Assembly (NCBI GenBank): GCA_032622095.1
Contig: CP136063.1
Location: forward strand, 36,614,106 to 36,678,105
DNA length: 64,000 bases
Direction: 5' to 3'
Origin: Siphonodentalium dalli
Lineage: Eukaryota > Mollusca > Scaphopoda > Gadilida > Siphonodentaliidae
Below are positions 33,990-45,539 of this stretch, one piece after another (position 1 is the stretch's first letter; each line of letters begins with the position of its first letter). A model generated the notes under the pieces. The model made no database searches, was not told the origin of the DNA, and worked only from the letters and a program-made list of their open reading frames with translations. The translations under genes and the position numbers were made by a program.

Positions 33990-34945
33990 TAAATATCGTC
34001 ATATAATTTCCCCACATAATGAAGGTGGTACATAAATGCATGGATGTCAAAAGAAAGGGAAGGTTGTCTGCTACTTCTTGGCATATTTATTAAAGAAGAT
34101 TCGAGGCTAAATATGATGATGACCAAGGTCCCAATTTATCGCAGACAAATTGCTGCTCGTTCGGATGACATGAATTTTGAGGTGGAAGCTGGATCCTGGA
34201 GCGGATTATAGGAATTTTGAAAATAGTTTTAGAACGTACCCCACAAAAACAAGATTTCTATTTATGCCAAAAGTAGAATTTATACATTTTTTTAAATGAC
34301 TCCCAATGAGTTTGCAATGAGTTTTCATTGTATTGTTTGCAGGCATTTTGTCGTAGAAAACGATATGGTGCCATAATATGAACGGAAATAAGCGCATAAA
34401 GTGCATCTGCACCACAGCTAACTACGTGCGAAGTAAAATCTCTATATAGTTCCACCTGTAGGTCCTGTAGCGATGCACTAATTGGAACTGACAGTTCTTA
34501 ATTTCAGATTTTCTGATTTTTATTTCAAAGTTGTATTTCGTTGAATAAATATTTTGTTCATTTGCATGTTGTTAAATTTTCTGCATTCTGGTGATCATTG
34601 TCCAATATTCTTAATTTTGTACCTACGGTTACAAATTAAGAAAAACTCATGGCATAGTAATTATTAGGGTGGGCATGGCCGTCTGCGTTTGTACTTTGTT
34701 CCGTTGAGTGACCAGTTGATGGTTGTATGGTTAGGAAACGAGCCATCCCGTTATTTTAACCTCCCTGTCCCCGATACCTAGTACATTTTAAGTACATGAC
34801 TACATGTATAGGTAAATTTAAAAATTCGGAACGGGAACGGATCTGATGCTCAACGATTCAACAACGCGTTGGCCTGGGGTCGCCTGTTGTAGACTACTAC
34901 TAAGGCTGAAGGCCAGTGAAGGGGCCAAGTCCCACCACATATTGG
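33990..34945. other. No gene recognised
   Basis: Several short open frames without motifs, and no clear repeat structure. Confidence 0.35.
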
Positions 34946-34950
34946 CATTA

Positions 34951-35307
34951 GGGTACCCGAGTTTGTGCACGCGGGAACTAGAGTATATACGGTATATACC
35001 CGACTTCCGCTGGTTTGACCAAATTGACCGATTGTCGCAAAAGTCAACGATCATGCGAGAGGTCGACTTACTCAGTATAGTTTCTAATTAATAGTGTGTA
35101 CTTAAATGAATAAATGTAAATTATGGTATTAAAAGATTAAAAAGAAACCAATTTGCAACAAACATGGCACCAGATTTCTGAGTTGACATTGCCTGTTTGA
35201 AGTTATGTTTTTTCGCCGAGTACGATCTTTCATTCGTCCTCTCACTTTTAGTTCGGGTAGGCCTATACTCTAGTTGAAATAGTTCCCACGTGCCTAACTC
35301 GGGTACC
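34951..35307. mobile_element. Short element with GGTACCCGAGTT ends
   Basis: The left block GGTACCCGAGTTTGTGCACG, followed by GGGAACTA, is mirrored by AGTTCCCACGTGCCTAACTC and GGGTACC at 35281-35307. Length is about 357 bp and the arms are imperfect. Class unknown. Confidence 0.6.
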
Positions 35308-35754
35308 ATAATGCTTATAGGTGGTGGAAGTTGGCACTTGACCATTCAACATTACTAATAGGCCATACTGTAGTCGTCAGCATACTAGTCTCTGAGCTAT
35401 TAAATATGCTTCCAAGAGTCCAACTTTCAAGATTTGAATTGATATCGCCAGGCTCCAGTAGAATCTTATGCTCCCTGTTCCTTGAATGTTTTAGTCGGGT
35501 ACACAAGTTGTGGTATAATAGATTTATAGATACAAAATACAACCACCAGCAGCAGCACAAATGACTCGTTCCGATGTATCATTCCCGATTTTGAGTAATC
35601 CCAACTTATTTCCGTTTTACATCGTCCATATTCGGCTGTTTCCGTGGATAAAATGAATGGCTTCCGGTTGACAACTCCACACGGGATTACTGCCGACGTG
35701 TACGATAAATTATCTCATAGGTATTTACGTTTTGTTTATGAACTCCTCACATTT

Positions 35755-36115
35755 CAACACGGTGTCTGATTCGATTCGAATTCGATTCGAAATCGAATAC
35801 CATTTACCTGATTCGATTCGGTATTCGATTCGGTCGAAAAAATCTGATTCGCAGGGGCCTACTCTAGATGGGAGTTTCCAAATTTTAATGATTTTTTATG
35901 ACAAATATGGCTGCTGGCAGCCATCTTGGATTTACTCTTTATATGACCAAATCCTTTAGCGCACCTTATAGGCAACATTTCTCATCCAATCGTCACCAAA
36001 CTTCTTATGGATCTTCGAAGTGACCTCTAGATGGGAGCCTCCATGTTTTCCCCAAAATTTGTTCCAAACAAACATGGCCATTTTGGATTTCAACTGTCAA
36101 TCCATCAGAATACCA
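35755..36115. repeat. ATTCGATTCG palindromic patch and diverged 160-bp satellite
   Basis: 35765-35850 iterates GATTCGATTCGAAT-type words. From about 35860 to 36110 one to two very diverged satellite units follow (GCAGCCATCTTGGATTTACT, AAATCCTTTAGC, CTAGATGGGAGCC). No gene. Confidence 0.6.
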
Positions 36116-36901
36116 TACATCCCACATTTATTGGAGATTTGTTTTGAAACTTTAGTCTTGTTGGTAAATAAAAAGAAGGAATGCTTCTATAATCGTAATA
36201 CAGAACATTGATCAGATAAGATCATGAAAACTGAGTAAAATTGAATTGAAATTTAAGTAGTTTATTTTAAAGAATAATGGAATGGAAATAGTCTCACATA
36301 TACAGGTCTAATATATATATATCTAGGCTCTATATAATTAAGGCGATCTTTCTCGTATCATGGACGATAAACAAACGCAAGCATAATATTTGCTCTAAAA
36401 CAACGGACAAACTTTTTAAATATCTCGACTGTTTCCTATAATATTGGAATTCACGCAGGATTGAAATTGAAATGCAATCCAAGTAAGGTAACTAAATTTA
36501 AGTCATATAAAGTGTAATTAGTAAGAATTACAAAATGTTCTCCCACCAAATTGGTGAAATGGCACATAAATGGCACGTGGGCCTTAACTGGGAAATCACG
36601 GAGAAAACACAAAGTACTTTATTAATAGGGTTTATTTATTTGTTAATATGTCGGCATATTGTGTGATACATACAGCAAAATGATCAGTGGTGACTTGTAC
36701 TACCGGTATACATTATAATGTGTCGACCGTCAAACGTGCTATATCATATTGTTGTAAGAAAGTCTGGACACTACTCAAAACAAATTGTATATATTTGCTT
36801 CTACATCTCACAATCTGACATGTGACATGTCCATTTTAAGTTCCGAACAAAATCATGATGGAGGAATCATAGTAAATTATATTTTTTTTTACATTTTACA
36901 G

Positions 36902-37002
36902 GCATCATGGTGAATGTCACGTTTGTGTACGTTAAGGAAGGGAATATTAGAACCACGAGCGTGGTTGAAGTTGGGTTTATTGGACCCATTGATCTATTCA
37001 TG
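36902..37002 (+). CDS. Small coding exon of an unrecognised gene (first of two)
   Basis: A strong acceptor (T-rich tract, TTTTACAG ending 36901) and a donor ATG|GTATGT at 37003 bound the exon. From ATG 36907 it encodes 32 residues (MVNVTFVYVKEGNIR... ending GPIDLFM) and leaves in phase 0. If internal, the five bases before the ATG join an upstream exon in phase 1. The peptide has no signal I can assign to a family. The combination of clean borders and phase match with the next exon 709 bp away is the support. Confidence 0.5.
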
Positions 37003-37304
37003 GTATGTATAAATGATTTTTAACAAATTATATGTATACTAGGCAATAGTTCGTAAAAATGAATTATTTGGAATTTTCATTTGAATTCTACGAAGGCCCT
37101 TCGATTTTCACTTTTTCGTGACCCCCCCCCCCACACGTAATGCTTTATTATGTTCTAAGTTATGATTTTAAGCCTTTGAACTCACTTTGACTACAATAAT
37201 GTGTATCTATAAGACGATATTTGGCAAAAAATTGCATGAAACTGATGAAACTGGAAAGAACTATGTTTGGGCCCGCAACTACCCACCCGGACCTTGTACC
37301 CTGG

Positions 37305-37338
37305 AACCTTTCCCCCCCCCCCCCCCCCCCCCCCCCCG
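37305..37338. repeat. C homopolymer in an intron
   Basis: About 27 consecutive C residues between the two small exons, followed by GGTCGACG. Its length is likely unstable and error-prone in assembly. Confidence 0.9.
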
Positions 37339-37710
37339 GTCGACGTCCACAGGGTTGCTTAGTGTAAACAATTTCGAATCTAAAAATAATATAAATTATA
37401 CACAAGTAATACAATTAACATGTTCAATAATAATAATTTATAAGTGATTCGTAAGGGATTGACAGCAATTCGGTGGCTGTTAAAATCTCTCCCTCTCTCA
37501 TAGACAACTAATATTATTAGTTGGTGGACCAAACAAGTATCATTCTTTACCGTGACTTCAAAATAGGGCGGACACATATATTAAATTGGTTGCCTGGAAT
37601 AATATTTTGTAATATTAGTTTTATGAGTGTATAAATATATTAGTTGGCATAAAAAAAGTTATTTCATTCCGTAATAAAGATTTTAGACATCTTTTTATTA
37701 TTTCTTACAG

Positions 37711-37768
37711 ATCCTTTTGACGGCTTGTGTTGGTCATGTTAATCAACAGAATGAACAGATGATAAGAT
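37711..37768 (+). CDS. Small coding exon of the same unrecognised gene (second)
   Basis: Acceptor TTATTTCTTACAG ends at 37710 and donor AGAT|GTAAGT begins at 37769. It enters in phase 0 and encodes 19 residues (ILLTACVGHVNQQNEQMIR) plus one base. Joined to the previous exon the frame stays open. I could not find the next exon, which must begin in phase 1, in the following 3 kb, where MITEs and repeats dominate. Function unknown. Confidence 0.5.
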
Positions 37769-38231
37769 GTAAGTACAAATATTGTTATGTGTATATAAGC
37801 GTGATTACTGCTCACTAGCCAAATTCCCAAAAGACCAATTCCCTTTAGACCAATTGCCAACTCCCATTATACAAATTCCCAGTAGACCAACAGTTCCAAG
37901 ATCACCAACAACCTTCTAAGTATAAAATTGCACATTTAATCAGGGGGGAGTCTATCACTGGTCCCTGCAGTTATGAAGGAATAGACTCATGTGTAACAAT
38001 ACATCATGAATAACAGTAACAATTGTATTTGCTTCAATCCGTTCTACGAGATGAAGCCCAATAAACTCTTTACATGGCTCCAACTTTTCATTAACCCATC
38101 AAATGCATATGACAACCTATTCTCTGTTAGACACATCTTGTCAGCTAGAATAGAAAAAGATAGCGAGATAGCGAGATTTTATTCAGTAATAATAACCAGT
38201 ATAACAATAACTGGTGAAAAGAATCAATTAA

Positions 38232-38590
38232 CCCTTTACCCAACAGAAGGGCCCTGTGCCAATGCATTCTCTTATATATGCGAGTCGACCATAGGTCGCC
38301 TCGCATATATAAGAGAATGCATTGGCTTAACACATTAAAAATTATAAAATTGTTGAAGAATGTAAGAAAAAATGGTAAAAAGTGTTAAAAAAAGATTTTT
38401 TTTAGGCCAATGCATTCTCTTATATATGCGAGGCGACCTATGGTCGACTCGCATATATAAGAGAATGCATTGGCACAGGGCATAACTGTAACCATCACAA
38501 TGTGGTCAAGGAGCCGGTTCCAATGATATCCATATTTGTATGGTTCTATTGAGACAGACCGAAGATATTTTAGGCTGTTGAAGGCGATGT
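38232..38590. mobile_element. Right-truncated piggyBac-like MITE
   Basis: TTAA at 38228-38231 is followed by CCCTTTACCCAACAGAAGGG, two palindromes of about 70 bp (38257-38327, 38405-38473) and the CCGGTTCCAATGATATCCAT block. Similarity to 9597-9998 stops at about 38583 (TGTTGAAG), so the GGCCGGTT iterations and the right TTAA end are lost. Confidence 0.8.
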
Positions 38591-38915
38591 GTATATGTTT
38601 GACTTGTTTTTTAGTCATTCTTTGAGCAATGTATCATCAGCAGCAAATAATTTGAGAGTCTGAATTTAAATTTGAGTTTCCATCACCCCTGAGTGCAAGC
38701 CCCTGAAGCCAAGAAGCGAACAGACATGACCTCTAGATGGGAGCCAATTATATTTTATTTGAAATTCGTTAAAAACATGGTTATGTCGGATTTTATTATT
38801 TTCATGACTAAATTCCATTATGCTTAAGCCTAATGCTAAAATACAAATAATAGTCAGGGCTGGTATACTTGTCTATACTATTAGTCTATTTAGTCATATA
38901 TCAGAGAGTATGATT

Positions 38916-39944
38916 AGGCCAAAGCGAAAAATAGGTGTGTTTCCACTCCCATCCATAAAAAAAACAGGGGGGGGGGGTGGCTTTTCACTTTTTTTTTTTT
39001 TTTCACTTTATTATTTCGCGTTGAAATTCAAATATCATATTTGTGCTATCTTTCTAATAATTATGTCATTTATGAACTTATTGTGAAGGCTAACAATGTA
39101 TGTACTGAATTTCAGTGCCTTGTATTTAATCTACATGTGCATCATTGCTTTCGAAATTCGTTTTACAGCTGATTGTAGTGTTTTGGGCGTCAAGGTCTTT
39201 GGGGTGATTCTTTTCATAGACTTGAAAAAAGGTGTTGCAGTGGGGAACCTTTGTCATTTTGTTTCTGCCTTGCGCCATGTGTATGCATTTAAAAAACTTA
39301 AGTGCCAACACGCTGCTGGCACTTGTTTGTGACGACATGTTGACACTATTTCCCGGATGTTGGCAAAATTGTTTTAGATCTTCCGGTAAATATACACTCC
39401 GGCTTCCGTTCGGTAAATTACCGTAGGCCTATATCATCCGGTTGTTACAGTCCGTTCTTTTCAGACACCGTTGGAAGTTTTGGGACAGATGTATTCTTTG
39501 CGATTGCGTTCGCGTAAATATTGTGTAGCATTATTTTGCCGGTATATTTGGGCATGTTGTTAATGTTAGTTGACGTACATTAATAATGCGGTCATAAACT
39601 CATCACCCTAATGCCGCCATGGAGCTTCATTTTACAGTGTGTCTGAAAACCACGTGCGCGTTTGTTTTTGTTTACAATCTGTTGCTATATCGGTCACAAC
39701 ACGGAATTTTATTGTCAGTGGGTCGATTTAATAACCAAATAAGGAGACAATTTTAGTATGCTTGTTTATGTGAGAGGTCTATATATAACAATATAAATAG
39801 TGTAGTATTAATTCACGTGGAAATAGTAAATACATCGTATTTTATTTTTCGGGATTTGGAAAATAAATAAAGTGAGTTTCGTCGGGGGGTTTTGAGGTGG
39901 GGCGGGCGGGGGAGTGGAAACATGCCTATTTTTCGCTTTGGCCT
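38916..39944. mobile_element. 1.0-kb element with AGGCCAAAGCGAAAAATAGG ends
   Basis: Left AGGCCAAAGCGAAAAATAGG plus GTTTCCACTCCC is mirrored by GGGAGTGGAAAC and CCTATTTTTCGCTTTGGCCT at about 39909-39944. The left interior has a G run and T run. The element at about 55095-56515 has related ends (GGCCAAAAGGAAGAATACCTG) and the same G/C-rich then T-rich left interior, so both belong to one family. No transposase recognised. Confidence 0.75.
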
Positions 39945-39949
39945 TATAA

Positions 39950-41172
39950 ACATAGGACCTAATTCCTCATACATTCAAAAAAACTTGTACAAATTTTGGT
40001 GATAATAATAATATATAGCATTTATATAGCGCTTCATCCATGGTGTAGCTCAAAGCACTTGGGACTCTATATACAAGTTATATACAAACATTGGATGATA
40101 GCTGATAGCAATCACACACAATTGAATAAAGATACATTGTCATCTGTGGCTAGTTGTGTGTGGGTATATTTTGAAGAGGTGCGTTTTCAGTCATTGTTTG
40201 AATGTATTGAGAGAATGTGAACTTCGAATGTCGAGAGGAATTGAGTGATGCTACCCCACACAGCAGGCTTGCATTGCCAAATTCATCCTCTGGGGTGGGG
40301 AATTGCTCATGGTCTCATCTATGGGAGACAGATACTCAGGTTTAAGTTCCCATGTGGTGAAAATGGTGATGTGCACCCATTCGGCACCTCGGTTATGCAT
40401 TTTGTCAATTGCCAATTTGGAAATATAGCAAAACTAAATTTAAATTTGATATAAAGGTACTTTCCATGCAGAGAATATGTGGTCTAACCAGAATGAGGTC
40501 ATCAGAGGGTTAGGAGAAGCTAGCCCGCTGTGTGCTACCATCACTAAATTCACCCTCTGGGGACCTCATTCTGCAAATGTTGGGCACCTTATTCACAGGC
40601 CTGTTAAGGAATGACAGTAGATTGAAGAAATCCATGACTGAGTTCAATCATATCAGCATTTTCATGATATACTCTGCACTCATGAATAGTTGGACCCCTT
40701 TTTTCTGTACAATATTTCGCACATGTCATCATTGAAGGTTCTTCGATTGGTGAGTCAACATTTGGGTACTTTACATGTGTTACTGGTGCTGTAATGTTTT
40801 GCTCGTCAATACTTTCTGATGTACATGTATTGATGACCGGTCCGACACAAATTCTTCTGATGAAGAATCATTTAATGCATTGATGTGGGTGGGGGGGGGT
40901 CTGGTTTCAGCTTCAATTTTCTCTATATAAACGCGAGAGCACAAGACCTCGAACCACTTACTCAGAAAACATTATCGATTGCTGATCGTGACAAACACCT
41001 GAAGAGCTTAACCCAAGCGAAATCAGTAAACCTACTAAACTATAAACATAGTGAAGTATACCAAATACTTATTACCTAAGTTATCATACTTAACAAGCAA
41101 TTTACTTATGAGACTCAACTCTACAAACGCTATACTAAGACAGTTAGGCTTCCCTTGCCAAATTTTAATCTT
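39950..41172. repeat. Foldback-hairpin fragments; otherwise no gene
   Basis: 40232-40310 and about 40485-40580 carry pieces of the GAATGAGGTCCCCAGAGGG / CACCCTCTGGGGACCTCATT hairpin family with the GATGCTA...CCGCTGTGTG loop. The remainder, including the open frame at 40885-41079, has no recognised content. Confidence 0.55.
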
Positions 41173-41265
41173 GACTTTAAAGTAACGTGATCGACTGGTA
41201 TGGGTTAAATTGAAGTAAACCACTTCAATTTAACCCATACCAGTCGATCAAGTTACTTTAAAGTC
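41173..41265. repeat. Near-perfect 93-bp hairpin
   Basis: Arms of about 44 bp starting GACTTTAAAGTAACGTGATC are separated by about 5 bp and mirrored to ...AGTTACTTTAAAGTC, with one or two mismatches (ACGTGATC versus GATCAAGT). It would fold into a long stable stem. No flanking duplication identified. Confidence 0.85.
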
Positions 41266-41683
41266 ATTGAATATTAACCTGATTCCATGTTGATAAATTG
41301 CCCTGCATTAATCACAATTAAGCGATTGAAGCGAAACATGGTGATGTGGGCACAATGGTGCTTGAAAACAAGATCGAGCAAATGGAAGTTGACTGGTAGT
41401 TCGCATCATCAGAAAAGTGATGTTCGATTTTTATTAACAAATAAGGTGATCCATCTTATTAAGATTTAAACAAATGATTTATAGTGAATTGCGGGAGTCT
41501 TTGACATGGTAAACTTGGTAAAGGGTTATTCATTACACATAATAAGAATATACAACACCTGCTAGGAGGCGGAAATGTCCCTTTAAGATGAATGTTTTTA
41601 TGAATATTGTTAAGAACTACATAAAATGTACAAAAAGGCTACTTTTAATAAAGTGTTTACCAATTACAAGATTACTTGATGAA

Positions 41684-42736
41684 CTATGCCAAGTCCATTA
41701 TAAAATTCATATCATATGACAGAACACTATCAAATTCCTGACGAAGCTCTCGATAAGATGTGTAACTAGCGGGTAACTCCAATACGGGTCCACAACAATG
41801 AGCAATTGGACGGCGTGAATAACCTGTGACATTTGTGAACTCAATTTCTATTTTCTCAACACATATTGTGTCCGAACCAGTCATAAACCTGAGTAGTCTA
41901 CACAAGTAGTCCTCTCGCTGAGCTCGGATATATTGCTCAAAGAATTGCAAACTTTTGGATTCATGCTCAGTATTTGGAGTAGCCTTCATAAGGCTAATGA
42001 TTTTACTGCCGGTTGGCTTGCATTCTTCATACAGTTTCATGATGTCTTCAACTGAACTAAATGCTATGTACTTTTGTGCAGTAGTAGTAAAACAGTCCAA
42101 TATAAACTTTGGTTCCTGTATAAATTTTATGTGAGCACGATGCAACAAACATTGTCTTATATCATCAGTCTTTGGTATTTTTTGACACCCTAGTCCTGAC
42201 ATGATATCAATGAATGTTTCCTCGTCATCTTCCAAAAAGTTTCCGGAAAGGGCACCTTTAACAATTTCTTCATCATTTTGGCTGAGGTACCTCATGATTG
42301 GACTCACTAAGAGTTCTGATGTTACAGCATCCGGTCCAAAACAGAAAGCAACCACAAAAGCAGGTGCCAACTTCAAAGGAACAATATGGTGATCGAGAAA
42401 TCCTTTGGCATATATTTTCGCAATTGCTGACCACTCTTCCGATTGCCAGTTGTCAGAATTTATTGACGGAACCATCAGCCTTTCACCATCAGCCTTAGTG
42501 TTCAAAAACTCTTTCCAGAAAGCTGTGTATACTTCCCGAGAAACCCCTTTCTGATCACTTCCTCGTTCGTTGATGAACTGAAATGTAATGTCAACCTCCA
42601 TTATTTCAGGTGCTTTGAATGCACCTACCAGATCATTTACGATGTTTGAACGACAAACTTTTATACACATAGCCGAACCACTGGCAGAATTATCATCAGT
42701 TGGGCCAAATTTAATAAATTGTTTGTTTGTCCACAC
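41684..42736 (-). pseudogene. HECT-domain E3 ubiquitin ligase-like C-terminal part
   Basis: The open minus-strand frame of 350 codons ends ...FIMDLA-stop. The N-lobe is recognisable from VDITFQFINERGSDQKG, SREVYTAFWKEFL, WSAIAKIYAKGFLDHHIVPL and KLAPAFVVAFCFGPDAV. The C-lobe contains LLRFMTGSDTI, then RRPIAHCCGPVLELPASYTS. The second Cys of AHCC (about residue 315) sits where HECT ligases carry the ubiquitin-accepting Cys, usually in a HTC motif. It most resembles the G2E3-like HECT family that is multi-copy in fish, corals and molluscs. By itself the domain is intact, but the upstream half is interrupted by two transposons and a frameshift (43123-45067), and an A-rich repeat edge lies directly before it, so the locus as a whole looks inactive. 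Expression of the HECT domain alone cannot be excluded. Confidence 0.8.
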
Positions 42737-42744
42737 CCCTACCC

Positions 42745-43122
42745 AAACATTTTCAGGTGGGTAGGTAGGTAGGGATTTTTTTTTTTTTTTGCAAGGTGGA
42801 ATGGCATATTAAGGGTCCCCTCCATGGCGAAGGCCGAGGGTATCAATATTAATAAATAGTCAGGGATTAATTTGATAACAAATTAAAAATTTAATAATTG
42901 GAAAAACACAAGAACAATAAATAATTATGCTGTTCAGTCACAGTTGCTGGAGTTTCTGACCGAAAATGAGCTTCTCAGACAACATACCACTACTGAAAAA
43001 ATAAATATTTTTAAATTTTTTTATTTTTTTTAAAAATTTAATTCTCAATCTCAATAAAAGAATTTCCAGTCGGCCGTTAAAATCGAGTCTGTCGGAGCGA
43101 GGACAAACAAATACCTCTTTAA
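42745..43122. other. Gap between HECT domain and upstream coding piece
   Basis: AT-rich with T runs at about 42776-42790 and 43010-43040. On the minus strand it has no continuous frame joining the two coding parts. It is either an intron or another insertion; a minus-strand TTTTTTCAG acceptor-like tract lies at about 42988-42998. Confidence 0.4.
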
Positions 43123-43525
43123 TTATGGCCTTGCTGTGGAATTACTAGTAGAATCCACAGGAGGATCTGCTTCAAAATTTAGTAATGACCTGCTGACTTC
43201 ATCTATCCATATGCTTTCATCTAAGGAAGCTGCAGTTATATATCTGCTTTGTTGTGTAGTGATGGAAGGTGTTATAAGATCAGGTAGAGCAAATTCATCA
43301 TCACTGCTCAAAGAACATGGTATGGTGTCTGATAACAGATTACAAGGATTGCTATCAATTGACACATCAAGTCCTGAAGTCTTTGTTTCACTGGTCTGTG
43401 GTTTCACATTTTCTATGTCACTTGAAGGCAGATTGGTTTCCAAGTAAAACCGTAGCAAACTAACTCCTGAACTTTTGGCAAGGTCTTTGACATTGATTGT
43501 ATCATCTAACACTTTATGCTCATAG
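43123..43525 (-). pseudogene. Middle part of the disrupted HECT gene
   Basis: The minus frame contains NVKDLAKSSGVSLLRFYLET, then a Ser/Thr-rich linker, ending NSTARP-stop at 43123. The frame is open to the TTAA target at 43526-43529. Across the MITE it resumes in the same phase at 43844, where the preceding residues read FPAGKSKRGNVEDFEFNIL. That order (FFPxGxSKRGN, EDFEF, then LRFYL) fits the region before the linker in G2E3-like HECT proteins. The interruption is thus an insertion in a formerly continuous coding exon. Confidence 0.65.
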
Positions 43526-43529
43526 TTAA

Positions 43530-43843
43530 CCCTTTGGAGAGTATCTGTAACGTCATATGCATGACGTCATGAGTAAATTTAACGTCAACATCATAGCAAT
43601 AATTATTAACAAGTTCTGGTCAAAAGGGTCCAATAATTAGTTTTAATTTATGTCCATTTTTGTTTAATGTGTGTTATCATAATCGATTACACTTATACAT
43701 TTGGGACATTATATTAATCAAAATAACTCCTATACAAATCATTTGTAAATCAGATGATTTATTGAAGTTATGTCTACATAAAATAACACTTCCTGAAACG
43801 ACATGTCTGTCGGTTGAGGAGTGTCGTTCTACTCGCCAAAGGG
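43530..43843. mobile_element. piggyBac-like MITE inside the HECT coding sequence
   Basis: TTAA at 43526-43529 and 43844-43847. Ends CCCTTTGGAGAGTA and (right, complement) CCCTTTGGCGAGTA. 314 bp, AT-rich, with a TGACGTCA-type palindrome near the left end (CATATGCATGACGTCATGAG). Removing it and one TTAA rejoins the HECT reading frame exactly. Confidence 0.9.
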
Positions 43844-43847
43844 TTAA

Positions 43848-43952
43848 GAATATTAAATTCAAAATCTTCTACATTTCCTCGTTTTGATTTTCCTGCAGGA
43901 AAGAATCGGCTCCTCTTTTACAGCTTTATTATTAACTTCTTCATCCCTTACA
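43848..43952 (-). pseudogene. HECT gene fragment between two insertions, with frameshift
   Basis: On the minus strand the left part continues the frame of the N-terminal exon (VRDEEVNNKAVKEEPIL), while the right part (FPAGKSKRGNVEDFEFNIL) is one frame away. The switch lies near the TTCTTTCCTGC tract at about 43893-43903, compatible with loss of one base. This is independent evidence of decay. Confidence 0.6.
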
Positions 43953-44816
43953 CAGGGTTCCCACACCTGAGACAAAGCTAAATTCAAGGAGTTTTCCAGG
44001 AGTTTTCCAGGAGTTATGAGGAAAATTCAAGGAGTCAAATAACAACAAGAACACAGACTCCTTATTTATAACATCCTTCAGTAAGCCTGACAAATAAGGT
44101 GCAATGCCAAAACAGGTTAAATATTTACTCTTGGATTCTCCACATGCAAATGTTTTAGCCACCTGACTATCTGGAAACATTTTTTGGAATAACTTGTTTG
44201 TCTTTTCAGATGACCGGTACGAGTAATTGTCATCAATCATTTTCATACACCACAGTATCTCTGCCGTCAGTGTATCGGTTTTAGCTGCTGCCGCGGAAAT
44301 AGGCAATTGCGACTGCTGCGTGTGTACGCACGATGTTTATCTGAACCATGACGCTGAACCCATAGTTTGTATTGATCCTTTGTTAGCCAATCCGGATTAA
44401 AAATACACTTCCCACTGGGCATTGTTATTGACAAAAGAATTTGACACAATTTTCACGCTTCACGCACGTGTGTAAAACACAAAAGATATCCCATAATTTA
44501 ACTTCTTCCTGGTAAAAATATACAATAATAGATTGGGGATTTCCAGTGTTACTGCATACCCCAACTATAGTCTGTTTCATTATAAATGCTCTGTATGTGG
44601 TAGACATAATTTGTCGCTAGATTGGCGACTACGGAAGATTCTAAATAAATATTATTAACATTAAAAGGGCATCATGAACCAATAATACTAAAATTTTAAG
44701 GAGTTTTCCAGGAGATTCATATACCTTTATATATTTAAGGAGTTTTCCAGGGCCCTTGAAAGGTTATTACCAAATTCAAGGAGTTTCAAGGAATTTCAGG
44801 AGGTGTACGAACCCTG
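43953..44816. mobile_element. hAT-like element inserted in the HECT gene
   Basis: Ends CAGGGTTCCCACACCT and (right, complement) CAGGGTTCGTACACCTCCT, flanked by CTTACA at 43947-43952 and 44817-44822. The subterminal parts are built of AAGGAGTTTTCCAGGAG iterations. Minus-strand remnants resemble a transposase family common in animal genomes: MPSGKCIFNPDWLTKDQYKL (about 44419) and, in another frame, DTLTAEILWCMKMIDDNYSY ... KMFPDSQVAKTFACGESKSK (about 44278-44080). The zinc-finger and catalytic parts between and after are missing, so it is an internally deleted copy. The CAGGG end is hAT-like, although the observed duplication is 6 bp rather than 8. Confidence 0.75.
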
Positions 44817-44821
44817 CTTAC

Positions 44822-45067
44822 ACCACCACCTGTTTTGAGTCGAACTGTTTTGCCACTGTGAATCCAACCAAATTTAATTTTTCGAGTTGTTTTAACAGCA
44901 CGATCATTTCCACGCAAACGCTTCCTCTTGATGGCTGAGGCATGTGCATCTTTATGTTTCGTTGGGTCTTGATCACCTTCTTCTGAATCACTGCTGCTAC
45001 CAAACCCAGCCATTTTCATTTTACTTCTCAACGACAGAAATAATTTTTGCTTTTTGTCATCAGCCAT
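44822..45067 (-). pseudogene. N-terminal part of the disrupted HECT gene
   Basis: ATG at 45067 opens an 82-residue segment: MADDKKQKLF, a Ser/Asp/Glu patch (GSSSDSEEGD), a basic stretch (KRKRLRGND), then KIKFGWIHSGKTVRLKTGGG. The GW.H.......RLKTGGG pattern precedes the FFPxGxSKRGN block in G2E3-like HECT relatives. The hAT-like element cuts in right after GGG, and the duplicated TGTAAG overlaps the codons GGT-GTA-AGG. A GTAAGC donor-like site is created or kept at 44821, so splicing around the element is conceivable, but the downstream frameshift would remain. Confidence 0.65.
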
Positions 45068-45108
45068 GATGTCTGAAAATAAAACTAAATGTTATGATGA
45101 CATGTTCA

Positions 45109-45225
45109 ACACTGTCAATGAAACAACGCATACGCGTAGACAGGTACACTGTCAATGAAACAACACATACGCGTAGACAGGTACACTGTCAATGAAACAA
45201 CGCATACGCGTAGACAGGTACACTG
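45109..45225. repeat. 37-bp tandem repeat, three copies
   Basis: The unit ACACTGTCAATGAAACAACG, then CATACGCGTAGACAGGT, is repeated three times with one substitution, just upstream of the HECT start codon on the minus strand. Confidence 0.95.
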
Positions 45226-45539
45226 CAAAAATGTTGCAATTTGGCCAAGTAATATTTTATTCCATTCAAACCACATCATTTATAATACAACTACATGTAG
45301 CTGGTGTACCTGACTTTGTCCAGGCTACTTAGGGATTTCTTTTTGATCATTAGGATCGGTCCAGAAACATGCCTACATGAATATGAGCGTATATGAGCGA
45401 GGTCAAGATCAAGGACACGGTTGCCTGTGAAATTAGACATGCCCACATTGTTCCGGGATCACAGTAGGCCTACATACCAAATTTGTGTCAAATTAGTCGA
45501 GCAGTTCTCGACTCTATAACATACATACATACATACATA

